64,000 bases of DNA from Dyadobacter beijingensis DSM 21582 (GTDB taxonomy: Bacteria; Bacteroidota; Bacteroidia; Cytophagales; Spirosomataceae), in NCBI RefSeq assembly GCF_000382205.1, contig NZ_KB907786.1, positions 1,550,001 to 1,614,000 on the forward strand, given 5' to 3'. A program made the translations under genes and the position numbers. Positions 8,617 to 17,584 of the stretch are shown here, piece by piece. Position 1 is the stretch's first letter. The number at the start of each line of letters is the position of its first letter. The notes below the pieces were generated by a model. It had not been told where the DNA came from. It ran no database searches and saw only the letters and a list, made by a program, of their open reading frames with translations.

Positions 8617-9843
8617 ATGTCTAGAATTTGTTCTATAACACTATTCTTGCTCTTTTTAATAGAATGTAACCAGGTCGCAGTTGCGCAGGATAACGGTGCG
8701 ATCTTTACCAAAAGAGACTTCCCTATTGGTGTCGTAAGTTTTGGAGCGTCAGTGACTTCCGGCGTATTGGGAGATGACGGTTACATCGATGGGTATGTGA
8801 AAAAGGCGGGTTCCGAGTCGTTTATTTTCCCGGTAGGTGACAATGAAGTGCTGCGACCATTCGCCGTAGCGTCGGATCAGGCAATCGGCGCGTACTATGG
8901 TGTCGATCCGAGTGTGGCCGTGACGAGCAACCCGGCGGGCGGCGACTATGGCGTGCTGCCGGAAGGCGGGCCTTTCGCGGCTTCGAGCATGATGACCGAA
9001 CTGATCGCCGTCAGTAATAAGGAATACTGGGACATTAACGGTACGGCGCCGACGCGCATCACGCTTTCCTGGAATGCCAACAGTGCCGTGAATGCATTGA
9101 TCGCGAACCGCGTGCTGAGCAAGCTCACTATCGCAGGCTGGGACGGTACCAAATGGGTGAACATTCCGTCGTCGATCGACGCGACTTCTATCTTCGGTGC
9201 AGCGAGCACGCCGGATGCCGGATCGCTCACGACCTTGGTCGACATCCCACCCAGTACATTCAACGTATACACATTAGCCGCACTCCGCGACGGCGCGTTG
9301 CCGGTCGTGTTGGTAAACTTCACGGCCACGGCGAAAGAAAACGCGGGCTACCTCACCTGGCAGACGTCTTCGGAGGTGAACAGCAGCCATTTCGGGATCG
9401 AGCGGAGCGGTGATGCAAAGACCTGGCAGGGCATTGGCGAAGTGGCGGCCCGCGGCGAGAACGCTACGGGAGGATTTACTTCGACGAACTACGAATTTAC
9501 CGATGCGGGGGCATTGGCCGGCGACAACTACTACCGCCTGAAAATGGTGGACAAGGACGAGACATTCGCTTACAGCCGCATTGTCAAGGTGCGGATGGAC
9601 GGCACGCCCGACTGGGCGGTATTTCCGAACCCCGTGTCCGAAAAGCTGTTTTTCTCTAAAAATATCCTCCAAAACCTCGCGACCGCGCGTCTGACGGACG
9701 CGGCCGGGCGCACGATGTACGCGTCACGTGAACCATCCGGCGACGGCATTGATGTGAGCCGCATGCCGGCCGGGTTGTACCTTTTAAAATTCTCCTTTAC
9801 CGATGGGTTGTCAAAATCATACAAGGTCCTGATCAGCAGATGA
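8617..9843 (+). CDS. Secreted protein with type IX secretion C-terminal sorting domain
   Basis: A 408-residue product from ATG 8617; a TTG start 18 bases upstream is possible but lies too close to the promoter. The N-terminus is a signal peptide (LFLLFLIECN ... VAVAQ). The C-terminal 75 or so residues, from 'WAVFPNPVSEKLFF' to 'KSYKVLISR' with 'GLYLLKF', are a type A sorting domain, which sends proteins through the type IX system to the cell surface. The middle has 'VLVNFTATAKENAGYLTWQT', a fibronectin-like region common before such domains. No catalytic motif is visible. It lies 40 bases before the DUF1800 gene and probably shares its operon. Confidence 0.85.
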   Translation: MSRICSITLFLLFLIECNQVAVAQDNGAIFTKRDFPIGVVSFGASVTSGVLGDDGYIDGYVKKAGSESFIFPVGDNEVLRPFAVASDQAIGAYYGVDPSVAVTSNPAGGDYGVLPEGGPFAASSMMTELIAVSNKEYWDINGTAPTRITLSWNANSAVNALIANRVLSKLTIAGWDGTKWVNIPSSIDATSIFGAASTPDAGSLTTLVDIPPSTFNVYTLAALRDGALPVVLVNFTATAKENAGYLTWQTSSEVNSSHFGIERSGDAKTWQGIGEVAARGENATGGFTSTNYEFTDAGALAGDNYYRLKMVDKDETFAYSRIVKVRMDGTPDWAVFPNPVSEKLFFSKNILQNLATARLTDAAGRTMYASREPSGDGIDVSRMPAGLYLLKFSFTDGLSKSYKVLISR

Positions 9844-9883
9844 TCATGCGTTCAACCGTACGGAAACTTTAATTCAATGACTT

Positions 9884-11518
9884 ATGGCTTATCTTGATCC
9901 TTATACCGCGCCGTTAACGGCCAGTAAGGCAGCACACTTGCTCAGAAGAGCTACATTCGGTCCCACCAAATCGGAAATAGCTGCGTTTACCGGCCTGAAC
10001 CCGGGCGCTGCGGTGGACCAGCTGTTCGCGAACGTATCATTTACCGCCTCGCCGCCGCCGCCGATCGATCTGACGAACACGAGCCCCAATTACCAGAAAC
10101 CGCTGACCAGTTTTCCGTTCATTTCATCGAAGAGCGGCGAGCATAGCGTGCATTTGCGCTACTGGTGGGTGGGATTGATGCTGCTGCAAAACGGCAAACC
10201 GTCGGTATTGGAGAAAATTACGGCATTCTGGCAAAACCATTTCGTGGTGTCGCAGAACGTGATGGCCGACTACCGCTATATGTACCGCTACCTGAAATTC
10301 CTCCGCGACAACAGCCTGGGTAATTTCAAGACCATGACGATCGGGATCACGAAAGACCCTGCCATGCTCATTTACCAGAACGGCCACGGCAACAACAAGG
10401 AGCATCCGAACGAAAACTACGCGCGGGAGTTGCAGGAGCTGTTCACCGTAGGGCAGCACGACTACTACGGTAACCCGAACTATACGGAGGAAGACGTGAA
10501 AGCAGCTTCCAAGGTGCTTACCGGCTGGATGGTGACCAACTACTACGTGCACGGCACGAGCGACTTTACGTCCTATTTCAGTAAAAATTACCACGAAACT
10601 TCCAATAAGACTTTCTCGTCGAAATACGGCGGCATTACCATTCAGGGCCGGACGGACGACACGGCCGGGGACGTGGAAATGAACGAGCTGATCGATATGC
10701 TACTCAGGCACCCGGAAACGCCCAAACACATTTGCCGCAAGCTGTACCGCTGGTATGTGAACCAGAACGTGACCCAGGATATCGAAAACAATGTGATCAT
10801 TCCACTTGCGGCATTTTTTGCCAGCCCGGAAAACAACTACAACATCAAACCGGTGTTGGAGAAACTGCTGAAAAGCCAGATTTTCTTCGACGACCAAAAC
10901 GTGGGCGCGATCATCAAATCGCCGATGGAATACATGATCGGGATGGGCCGGTATTTCGAACAGCCGCTGCCCGACCTGATGACCGACACACCTGCCTATA
11001 TTAATTACGTAAGATATTTTCTGTGGGGAATGGGGGGGATGAACCTTGAAATCCTCACGCAACCGCTGGTATTCGGGTATCCGCCTTATTATCAGACGGG
11101 TTATTCCAAGAACTGGATCAATGGCTCGACGATCACCGCGCGACGCGGCAACAGCGACTCGATGATTTTCCCCAACCTGGTGATCAAGCCCGGCTATACA
11201 TTGGGAATCGATTTCCTGAAATGGATTCAGGAGATACAACCGAATTTCAACAATACTGCCGCCAGCCCGGCGCTCACGCCGGACGAGATATTGGCCAAGT
11301 TCACGGAAAACCTGTTCGCGCTCGAATTGACCACGGCCCAGAAAAACCACCTCATCGATGTTGTTTTTATGAATAACCTGCCGAGAATCGAATGGCGGTA
11401 CGAGCTGAATGCCTACCGCACGAGCCCTACCAACATCAATGCGCAGAATGCCGTCAGGAACAGATGTGCCGGGCTGATGCGGTACATGATCAGGATGGCT
11501 GAATATGAGGTGTTTTAA
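9884..11518 (+). CDS. DUF1800 domain protein
   Basis: The 544-residue protein has the family's opening 'KAAHLLRRATFGPT' (15-28) and the core 'NENYARELQELFTVG'. DUF1800 proteins are uncharacterised and very often encoded next to a DUF1501 protein, as here 11 bases downstream. No clear N-terminal signal peptide is seen. 'LEKITAFWQNHFVVS' and 'KHICRKLYRWYVN' are also typical of the family. Function is unknown; with an exported DUF1501 partner and a sorting-domain protein upstream, a role in the envelope or in handling an exported substrate is plausible but unproven. Confidence 0.87.
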   Translation: MAYLDPYTAPLTASKAAHLLRRATFGPTKSEIAAFTGLNPGAAVDQLFANVSFTASPPPPIDLTNTSPNYQKPLTSFPFISSKSGEHSVHLRYWWVGLMLLQNGKPSVLEKITAFWQNHFVVSQNVMADYRYMYRYLKFLRDNSLGNFKTMTIGITKDPAMLIYQNGHGNNKEHPNENYARELQELFTVGQHDYYGNPNYTEEDVKAASKVLTGWMVTNYYVHGTSDFTSYFSKNYHETSNKTFSSKYGGITIQGRTDDTAGDVEMNELIDMLLRHPETPKHICRKLYRWYVNQNVTQDIENNVIIPLAAFFASPENNYNIKPVLEKLLKSQIFFDDQNVGAIIKSPMEYMIGMGRYFEQPLPDLMTDTPAYINYVRYFLWGMGGMNLEILTQPLVFGYPPYYQTGYSKNWINGSTITARRGNSDSMIFPNLVIKPGYTLGIDFLKWIQEIQPNFNNTAASPALTPDEILAKFTENLFALELTTAQKNHLIDVVFMNNLPRIEWRYELNAYRTSPTNINAQNAVRNRCAGLMRYMIRMAEYEVF

Positions 11519-11529
11519 ATAGCAATTTT

Positions 11530-13062
11530 ATGAAAAGGAGAGATTTTCTGGCATCCGCCTCAGCCATGGCGCTACCTGTAATGGTAAACGGATTTGGCAT
11601 AACCAGTCTCAGCAACCGCTCGTCCCTCGTGCAATCGCTCATGGGAACCGCGGCTGCGAATAGCGACCGCATACTTGTCATCATTTACCTTAATGGCGGC
11701 AACGACGGCCTCAACACGGTCATTCCGCTGCAATATTATTCCAAATACCAGTCCATCCGCACCAACATCGCGATCCCGCAGAACAAGGTGCTGACGCTTT
11801 CGGGCATGGCGGAGGCGGGCTTGCACCCGTCGATGACCGGTATGCGCGAGATGTATAACCAGGGGAGGCTCGCGATCGTTAACTCGGTGTCGTATCCAAA
11901 CCCGAACCAGTCGCACCACCGTTCGTCGGATATCTGGATGACGGCAACGGATGCCAATCAATACGTGAACAGCGGGTGGGCCGGGCGCTATCTGAACCAG
12001 CGTTTTCCGGGCTATCCGCAGAATTATCCCAATGACCAGATGAAAGACCCGCTGGCATTGCAGATAGGCGTGCTTAACTCGACGAGCCTGTTGGGGCCGC
12101 AAAGCCCGATGAATATCTCGGTGGAGAACGTCAACAACTTTTATGCGCTGCTCAATGGCGGCCAGGCGATGGCGTCGTCGGACCTGCCTGCCTTCGAGGC
12201 GGGCGAAATGATCAAGCACGTGCGGCAGCAGCAGGTGCTTTCTACCGGCTATTCCGGGCAGATCAAGCGTGCGTATGACCTGGGCCAGAACCTGGCGACC
12301 TATCCGGCCGCAGGTACGACGTCGGAGCTTTCGGAACAGCTGAAAATCGTGTCTAAACTCATTCACGGCGGTTTGCAGACGAAAATATATTTTGTGGAAC
12401 TGGGCGGGTTCGATACGCACGGCGATCAGGTGACCGCGAGCGACACCACCGTGGGCCTGCACGCGAACCTGCTTAAAAAGCTTTCGGACTCGGTAGCGGC
12501 ATTCCAGAACGACCTCGTGGCGCAGGGCACCGCCGACCGCGTGGTAGGGATGACATTCTCGGATTTCGGCCGCCGGGCCAATTCCAATGCCTCACGCGGG
12601 ACCGACCACGGGGTAGCGGCACCGATGTTCGTGTTCGGGACAGGTATCAGGCGCCAGATGGTGGGCGTGGTGCCGGACCTGAACAACGATCTCGAACCGC
12701 CGACCACTTCGCCGACGAACGAGAACCAGGAAATTAAAATGCAGGTAGATTTCAGGCGGATTTACTCCGACATCCTGCGCGACTGGTTCGGTGCGGAGGG
12801 CTCCGCGACGGACTCATTGCTTTTCAGGAATTTTAAAACCACCTCCCTGTTCTCGAACGTCATCGAATCGACGGCGTCCGGCGCGTGGCTCGACCGGTCG
12901 ATCTGGTCGGCGGGACGGCCTCCGGGACCCGGCGATTATGTGAAGGTTAATGCGGGACACGTCGTGGCGCTTGGCCAGAATATCACCGTCCGCAACATCC
13001 AGGTGGAAGGCGGGGCGGAGCTGAATATCCTCGGAAATTATACGATTAATACCACGGGGTAA
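11530..13062 (+). CDS. DUF1501 protein with an added C-terminal beta-helix-like segment
   Basis: A 510-residue product. 'MKRRDFLASASAMALP' is a twin-arginine-like export signal. The body (about 40-440) is a DUF1501 domain, related to sulfatase/alkaline phosphatase folds, with 'IYLNGGNDGLNTVIP', 'GGFDTHGDQ' and 'GMTFSDFGRR'. After about residue 445 comes an extra segment, 'SIWSAGRPPGPGDYVKVNAG', then 'NITVRNIQVEGGAELNI', resembling the start of right-handed beta-helix/G8-like modules of secreted Bacteroidota proteins. It stops after one turn or so and carries no sorting domain. It is paired with DUF1800. Confidence 0.87.
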   Translation: MKRRDFLASASAMALPVMVNGFGITSLSNRSSLVQSLMGTAAANSDRILVIIYLNGGNDGLNTVIPLQYYSKYQSIRTNIAIPQNKVLTLSGMAEAGLHPSMTGMREMYNQGRLAIVNSVSYPNPNQSHHRSSDIWMTATDANQYVNSGWAGRYLNQRFPGYPQNYPNDQMKDPLALQIGVLNSTSLLGPQSPMNISVENVNNFYALLNGGQAMASSDLPAFEAGEMIKHVRQQQVLSTGYSGQIKRAYDLGQNLATYPAAGTTSELSEQLKIVSKLIHGGLQTKIYFVELGGFDTHGDQVTASDTTVGLHANLLKKLSDSVAAFQNDLVAQGTADRVVGMTFSDFGRRANSNASRGTDHGVAAPMFVFGTGIRRQMVGVVPDLNNDLEPPTTSPTNENQEIKMQVDFRRIYSDILRDWFGAEGSATDSLLFRNFKTTSLFSNVIESTASGAWLDRSIWSAGRPPGPGDYVKVNAGHVVALGQNITVRNIQVEGGAELNILGNYTINTTG

Positions 13063-13090
13063 GCACGGGCTTGCCCCACCATATTGCTGA

Positions 13091-13128
13091 AAGTGCCGGA
13101 GGACATTTGATTTCTTCCGGCACTTTTT
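13091..13128 (+). terminator. Intrinsic terminator after the DUF1501 gene
   Basis: A 10-bp stem (13091-13100 with 13116-13125, AAGTGCCGGA/TCCGGCACTT) followed by TTTTT. It closes the 8617-13062 unit. Confidence 0.75.
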
Positions 13129-13152
13129 GTTTACTTTACACTATCTCAACCG

Positions 13153-14940
13153 ATGATATTTATGAAAAAACTGGCCTATTACGCATTCGTCGCGGCAGCT
13201 ATGCTCATGCTGGCGTGTGAGAAAAAATCAGAAAAAACCGAACAGAAGATGCCGCCAATCAGCGAAGTTTTTGCCCGATATTATGAAGAAAGGCTTCCGC
13301 TATACCCGCTGGAAGCGACCATGAACGGCGACAACCGTTACAACGATAAAATGTCCGACGACCTCACCCAGGGCGGAAAAGCGCAGATGACGGCGTTCTA
13401 CCGCAAGTTCCAGGACGAGCTTGCCAAATACGACCGCGCCAACCTTACCGCCGAAGAGCAGGTGAGCTGGGACCTGATCGAATGGGAGTGCAGCGTGAAC
13501 CTCGAAGGACTGAAATTCCCGACCGAGCTGCTGCCGATTAACCAGATTTTCTCCACCCACCTGATGATCGGCCAGATGGCCAGTGGGAGCAGTTTGCAGC
13601 CATTCAAAACCGTAAAGGACTACGACAACTGGCTCAAACGCGTGGACGGGTTCGTCGTATGGTGCGACACCGCCGTCGTGAATATGCGGAAGGGCATTAA
13701 GCTCGGTTACGTGCTGCCTGCGCCGCTCATCAAGAAGGTGATCCCGCAGCTGGCGGATATGGACCACGGGGCAGTGAAAGACCATTTGTTCTATTCACCC
13801 GTGAAAAACTTCCCGAAAGACTTCTCGGAAGAGGATAAGGCGCGCCTGGAAAAGGAATATGCCGTCATGGTGGAGTCGAAAGTGATCCCGACGTTCCAGA
13901 AAATGCATGCATTCATGGAAAAGGAATACATGCCGGAGGGCCGCAATTCCGATGGTTTCGACGCGCTCCCGAATGGCAAGGCGATTTACAATTACTATAT
14001 TAAATACTACACCACGACCGAAATGACGGCCGAGGAAATCCATCAGATCGGGTTGAAGGAAGTGGCGCGGATCTCTTCGGAGATGGAAAAAGTGAAAGCG
14101 CAGGTAGGTTACCAGGGCGATCTGAAATCGTTTTTCAATGCGGTACGGAGCAATAAAAAGCTGATGCCATTCACAAAGGCGGAGCAGGTGGTTGCGCATT
14201 TCAACGAAATCCACGAGCGCATGAAGCCGAACCTGCCCAAACTGTTCGACCTGACGCCGAAAACGCCATTCGAAGTACGGCGTACGGAGGCATTTCGGGA
14301 GGCGTCGGCATCGGCGGAATACAATCCGGGCCTGCCGGACGGCTCTCGCCCGGGCGTGTTCTACGTGCCTGTGCCCGACGCAAAGGAGTACAATATCGTG
14401 TCCGACGAAAGCCTGTTCCTGCATGAGGCCATTCCGGGGCACCATTACCAGATTTCCTTGCAGCAGGAGAATACCGCATTGCCGGAATTCCGTAAAAACC
14501 TCTGGTACAGTGCCTACGGCGAAGGCTGGGCGCTTTATACGGAATCGTTGGGCAAAGAGCTGGGCCTTTATACGGACCCGTACCAGTATTTCGGTATGCT
14601 GAGTGCGGAAATGCACCGGGCGATCCGCCTCGTGGTGGATACCGGGCTGCATTCCAAAGGCTGGACGCGCGACCAGGCGATCAAGTACTCGCTGGACCAT
14701 GAGGCCGAATCGGAAGAAAGCATTACCGCCGAAATCGAACGCTATATGGCGGGGGCGGGGCAGGCATTGTCTTATAAAATAGGCCAGCTGAAAATCCGGG
14801 AGCTGCGTTCCAAAGCGGAGAAGGAAATGGGTGCCAGGTTCGATATCCGCGCGTTCCACAAGCTGGTGCTTGAATCGGGCTGCGTGCCCCTGAAACTGCT
14901 GGAAGAAAAAGTGAATGCCTGGATCAAGGCAGGAAAATAG
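13153..14940 (+). CDS. DUF885 family putative metallopeptidase, lipoprotein
   Basis: A 595-residue product; a second Met at 13162 ('MKKLAYYAFVAAAMLML') gives a more typical signal peptide. The lipobox 'LMLAC' places the lipidated Cys at residue 22 of the long form. DUF885 proteins are gluzincin-like: 'LFLHEAIPGHHYQ' carries HExxxxHH-type metal ligands and 'YGEGWALYTESLG' supplies the downstream Glu region. Substrate is unknown. It is a single gene between two terminators and likely sits on the periplasmic or outer face. Confidence 0.87.
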   Translation: MIFMKKLAYYAFVAAAMLMLACEKKSEKTEQKMPPISEVFARYYEERLPLYPLEATMNGDNRYNDKMSDDLTQGGKAQMTAFYRKFQDELAKYDRANLTAEEQVSWDLIEWECSVNLEGLKFPTELLPINQIFSTHLMIGQMASGSSLQPFKTVKDYDNWLKRVDGFVVWCDTAVVNMRKGIKLGYVLPAPLIKKVIPQLADMDHGAVKDHLFYSPVKNFPKDFSEEDKARLEKEYAVMVESKVIPTFQKMHAFMEKEYMPEGRNSDGFDALPNGKAIYNYYIKYYTTTEMTAEEIHQIGLKEVARISSEMEKVKAQVGYQGDLKSFFNAVRSNKKLMPFTKAEQVVAHFNEIHERMKPNLPKLFDLTPKTPFEVRRTEAFREASASAEYNPGLPDGSRPGVFYVPVPDAKEYNIVSDESLFLHEAIPGHHYQISLQQENTALPEFRKNLWYSAYGEGWALYTESLGKELGLYTDPYQYFGMLSAEMHRAIRLVVDTGLHSKGWTRDQAIKYSLDHEAESEESITAEIERYMAGAGQALSYKIGQLKIRELRSKAEKEMGARFDIRAFHKLVLESGCVPLKLLEEKVNAWIKAGK

Positions 14941-14961
14941 CATTGCAATGAGCTTGCGGGG

Positions 14962-15001
14962 GGAGGGCAGCGCCGGTATCGGGGCTGCTCTTCTTGTTTT
15001 T
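14962..15001 (+). terminator. Probable intrinsic terminator after the DUF885 gene
   Basis: Stem 14965-14971 (GGGCAGC) with 14984-14990 (GCTGCTC), one G:T pair, extended outward by A:T, followed by TTGTTTTT. The remaining 240 bases to the next gene are AT-rich; no other feature was recognised. Confidence 0.5.
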
Positions 15002-15238
15002 AGCCTAAATTAACCCTCCGTGAAGACGTGCAATGCGCGAAAATCATTGCCAATGCAATAGTTGTCAGTAGAATAGCCGAAAATTTCCTTTGTTAAAAAA
15101 AGGAAAATAATTCGACTTGAACAGTATAGAACAGGATAGTTCCCTAAGCGCTATTTGGCATTATTGCTTCAATAAATGTACATTTTTTTAGTTATGTATA
15201 AATAGACTAACAAATGTGCCAGTAATGAACCTGAACCC

Positions 15239-17563
15239 ATGAACATGAATTTGAAGAAGCGTTTTTTGCTGCTGACCGGGGCGATGGTCGCTGCTTTGGG
15301 CTTCCAGTCTTGCAACAACAAGCCCGGAGGCGCCGCGGAAGAGAAATTGCCCGAGCAGGTGAGTTACAATTTCGATATCAGGCCCATTCTTTCCGATAAA
15401 TGCCTGGCCTGCCACGGCCCCGATGCCAACAAGCGCGAGGCCGGGCTGCGGCTCGACGACCCCAAAAGCGCATTTGCCGCATTGAAGGACAATCCCAAGG
15501 CACACGCGCTCGTAGCCGGTAAACCGGATCAGTCGCAGGCCTATTTGCTGCTGGTGACAGAGGATACTTCCATGAGAATGCCGCCGTTGGCTTCCAATCT
15601 GAAATTGACCGAGCGGGAAATCGACCTGATCGGCAAATGGATCAAGCAGGGTGCCAAATATGAAAAGCACTGGGCATTTGTTGCGCCCAAAAAGCCCAGA
15701 CTGCCCGAAGTTTCACACAAGGACTGGGCGAAGAACAGCATCGATTATTTTATCCTTGAAAAACAGGAACAAAAAGGCCTCGCACCTGCCGCCGAAGCGG
15801 ACAAGGAACGCCTGCTCAAACGCCTGAGCCTGGACCTGACCGGCCTGCCGCCGAGCTTGCAACTCATGGACGAGTTCCTGGCAGACAACAGCCCGAATGC
15901 CTACGAAAAAATGGTGGATAAACTGCTCGCCAACCCGGCATACGGGGAGAAAATGGCGATCCACTGGCTGGACCTGGCCCGCTATGCCGACTCGCACGGC
16001 TACCAGGACGACGGCTACCGCACCCAATGGCCCTGGCGCGACTGGGTGATCCACGCCTTCAATAAAAACATGCATTATAACGACTTCGTGACCTGGCAGC
16101 TCGCCGGCGACCTGCTGCCCAACCATACCAAGGAGCAGCTGCTCGCCACGGGTTTCAACCGGAACCACAAGATCACGGAAGAGGGCGGGGTGATCCCAGA
16201 GGAATACCGCATTATGTATGTGACAGACCGTAACGACTTGTTTGGTAAAGGACTACTGGGCGTTACGCTGGAATGCGCGCACTGCCACGATCACAAATAC
16301 GACCCGTTTTCGCAAAAAGAGTATTACCAGATGTTCGCATTCTTCAACAATGTGAACGAGGTGGGGATCGAGTCGGTGATCGGCGGGCCGGAAACTTACG
16401 CGAAAAAGCCGCTCATGCAGATCAGCGACCAGGATGTGAAAGACATTCTTACGTTCGTGAATAAGCCGGATACCAACCAGCTTATCGTTTCGGTCATGGG
16501 CGACCTGGACACATTACGCAAGACTTACGTGCTCAAACGCGGCGCTTACGACGCGCCGGGCGAGGAAGTACAGGCCGGTACTCCGACGGCCATACTACCA
16601 TTTGACAAAAAATACCCTAAAAACCGCCTGGGCCTCTCGCAATGGCTGTTCGACAAGCGTAACCCGCTTACGGCGCGGGTTTACGTGAATATCCTCTGGC
16701 AGGAGTTCTTCGGAAAAGGCATTGTCAAAACCTCCGGCGACTTCGGTATGCAGGGCGAACTGCCCACGCACCCCGCACTGCTCGACTGGCTGGCAGTGGA
16801 TTTCATGGAGCATAACTGGGATATCAAGCGGTTTGTGAAACAAATGGTCATGTCGGCCACCTACCGGCAATCGGCGGTGGTGACGAAGGAGAACCTGGCC
16901 ATCGACCCTGATAATGTGTACCTGGCGCGCGGGCCGCGCTACCGCGTGCATGCGGAGTTTGTGAAAGACCTAGTCCTGGCCAGTGCCGGGCTGCTCAACC
17001 GCACCATCGGCGGGCCGAGCGTGAAGCCCTACCAGCCGGCAGGCTTGTGGGAAGGCGCTACTTCGGGGCGCGGGCTGCTGTCGGTTTATAATCAGGACCA
17101 CGGGGCCAGCCTGTACCGCCGGGGCATGTATACGCTCATCAAACGTACGGTGCCGCCGCCCACCATGGCTATTTTCGATGCCAGCAATCGCGATTTGTGC
17201 GAGGTAAGGCGGTTGAAAACCAACACCCCGCTGCAAGCGCTCGTGATGATGAACGACCCGGCCGTGCTGGAAGCCTCGCGGGTGCTGGCTGCCAGGCTGT
17301 TGCAGGAAAAAAGCACGACAGAAGAGAAAATCACCAAGGCATTCAGGCAGATCGTGTGCCGCAAACCGAGCCAGAAGGAGCTTGACGTGCTCACTGGCTA
17401 TTACCAGCAGGAATTGAAGGAAATACAGCCGCAGCGCGCCGAGAAAATGGTGGCGATAGGCGAGTACCCGCTCACGCGAAATGTGGACAAAAAGGCGCTG
17501 GCCTCGCTGATGCGCGTCATTTCCACGATTTATAATCTTGAAGAAACCATCACCAAATCATAA
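15239..17563 (+). CDS. Cytochrome-type DUF1549/DUF1553 (PSD1-like) lipoprotein
   Basis: A 774-residue product with a lipoprotein signal (FQSC, lipidated C25). Residues about 40-130 form a planctomycete-type cytochrome c domain: 'NFDIRPILSDKCLACHGPDA', heme motif CLACH at 55-59. Then DUF1549 ('SIDYFILEKQEQKGLAPA', 'HWLDLARYADSHGYQ') and DUF1553 ('RNPLTARVYVNILWQEFFG', 'LCEVRRLKTNTPLQALVMMND'). The architecture is abundant in Planctomycetes and found in some Bacteroidota. Function is unknown. It is the first gene of a three-gene operon with DUF1501 and a membrane cytochrome. Confidence 0.9.
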   Translation: MNMNLKKRFLLLTGAMVAALGFQSCNNKPGGAAEEKLPEQVSYNFDIRPILSDKCLACHGPDANKREAGLRLDDPKSAFAALKDNPKAHALVAGKPDQSQAYLLLVTEDTSMRMPPLASNLKLTEREIDLIGKWIKQGAKYEKHWAFVAPKKPRLPEVSHKDWAKNSIDYFILEKQEQKGLAPAAEADKERLLKRLSLDLTGLPPSLQLMDEFLADNSPNAYEKMVDKLLANPAYGEKMAIHWLDLARYADSHGYQDDGYRTQWPWRDWVIHAFNKNMHYNDFVTWQLAGDLLPNHTKEQLLATGFNRNHKITEEGGVIPEEYRIMYVTDRNDLFGKGLLGVTLECAHCHDHKYDPFSQKEYYQMFAFFNNVNEVGIESVIGGPETYAKKPLMQISDQDVKDILTFVNKPDTNQLIVSVMGDLDTLRKTYVLKRGAYDAPGEEVQAGTPTAILPFDKKYPKNRLGLSQWLFDKRNPLTARVYVNILWQEFFGKGIVKTSGDFGMQGELPTHPALLDWLAVDFMEHNWDIKRFVKQMVMSATYRQSAVVTKENLAIDPDNVYLARGPRYRVHAEFVKDLVLASAGLLNRTIGGPSVKPYQPAGLWEGATSGRGLLSVYNQDHGASLYRRGMYTLIKRTVPPPTMAIFDASNRDLCEVRRLKTNTPLQALVMMNDPAVLEASRVLAARLLQEKSTTEEKITKAFRQIVCRKPSQKELDVLTGYYQQELKEIQPQRAEKMVAIGEYPLTRNVDKKALASLMRVISTIYNLEETITKS

Positions 17564-17584
17564 TGCCGGCATGCACGGCGACGG

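Noticed and set aside
13795-14943. 382-codon minus-strand open frame opposite the DUF885 gene
   Set aside because: Antisense shadow; residue composition is typical of a complementary frame and no motif is present.
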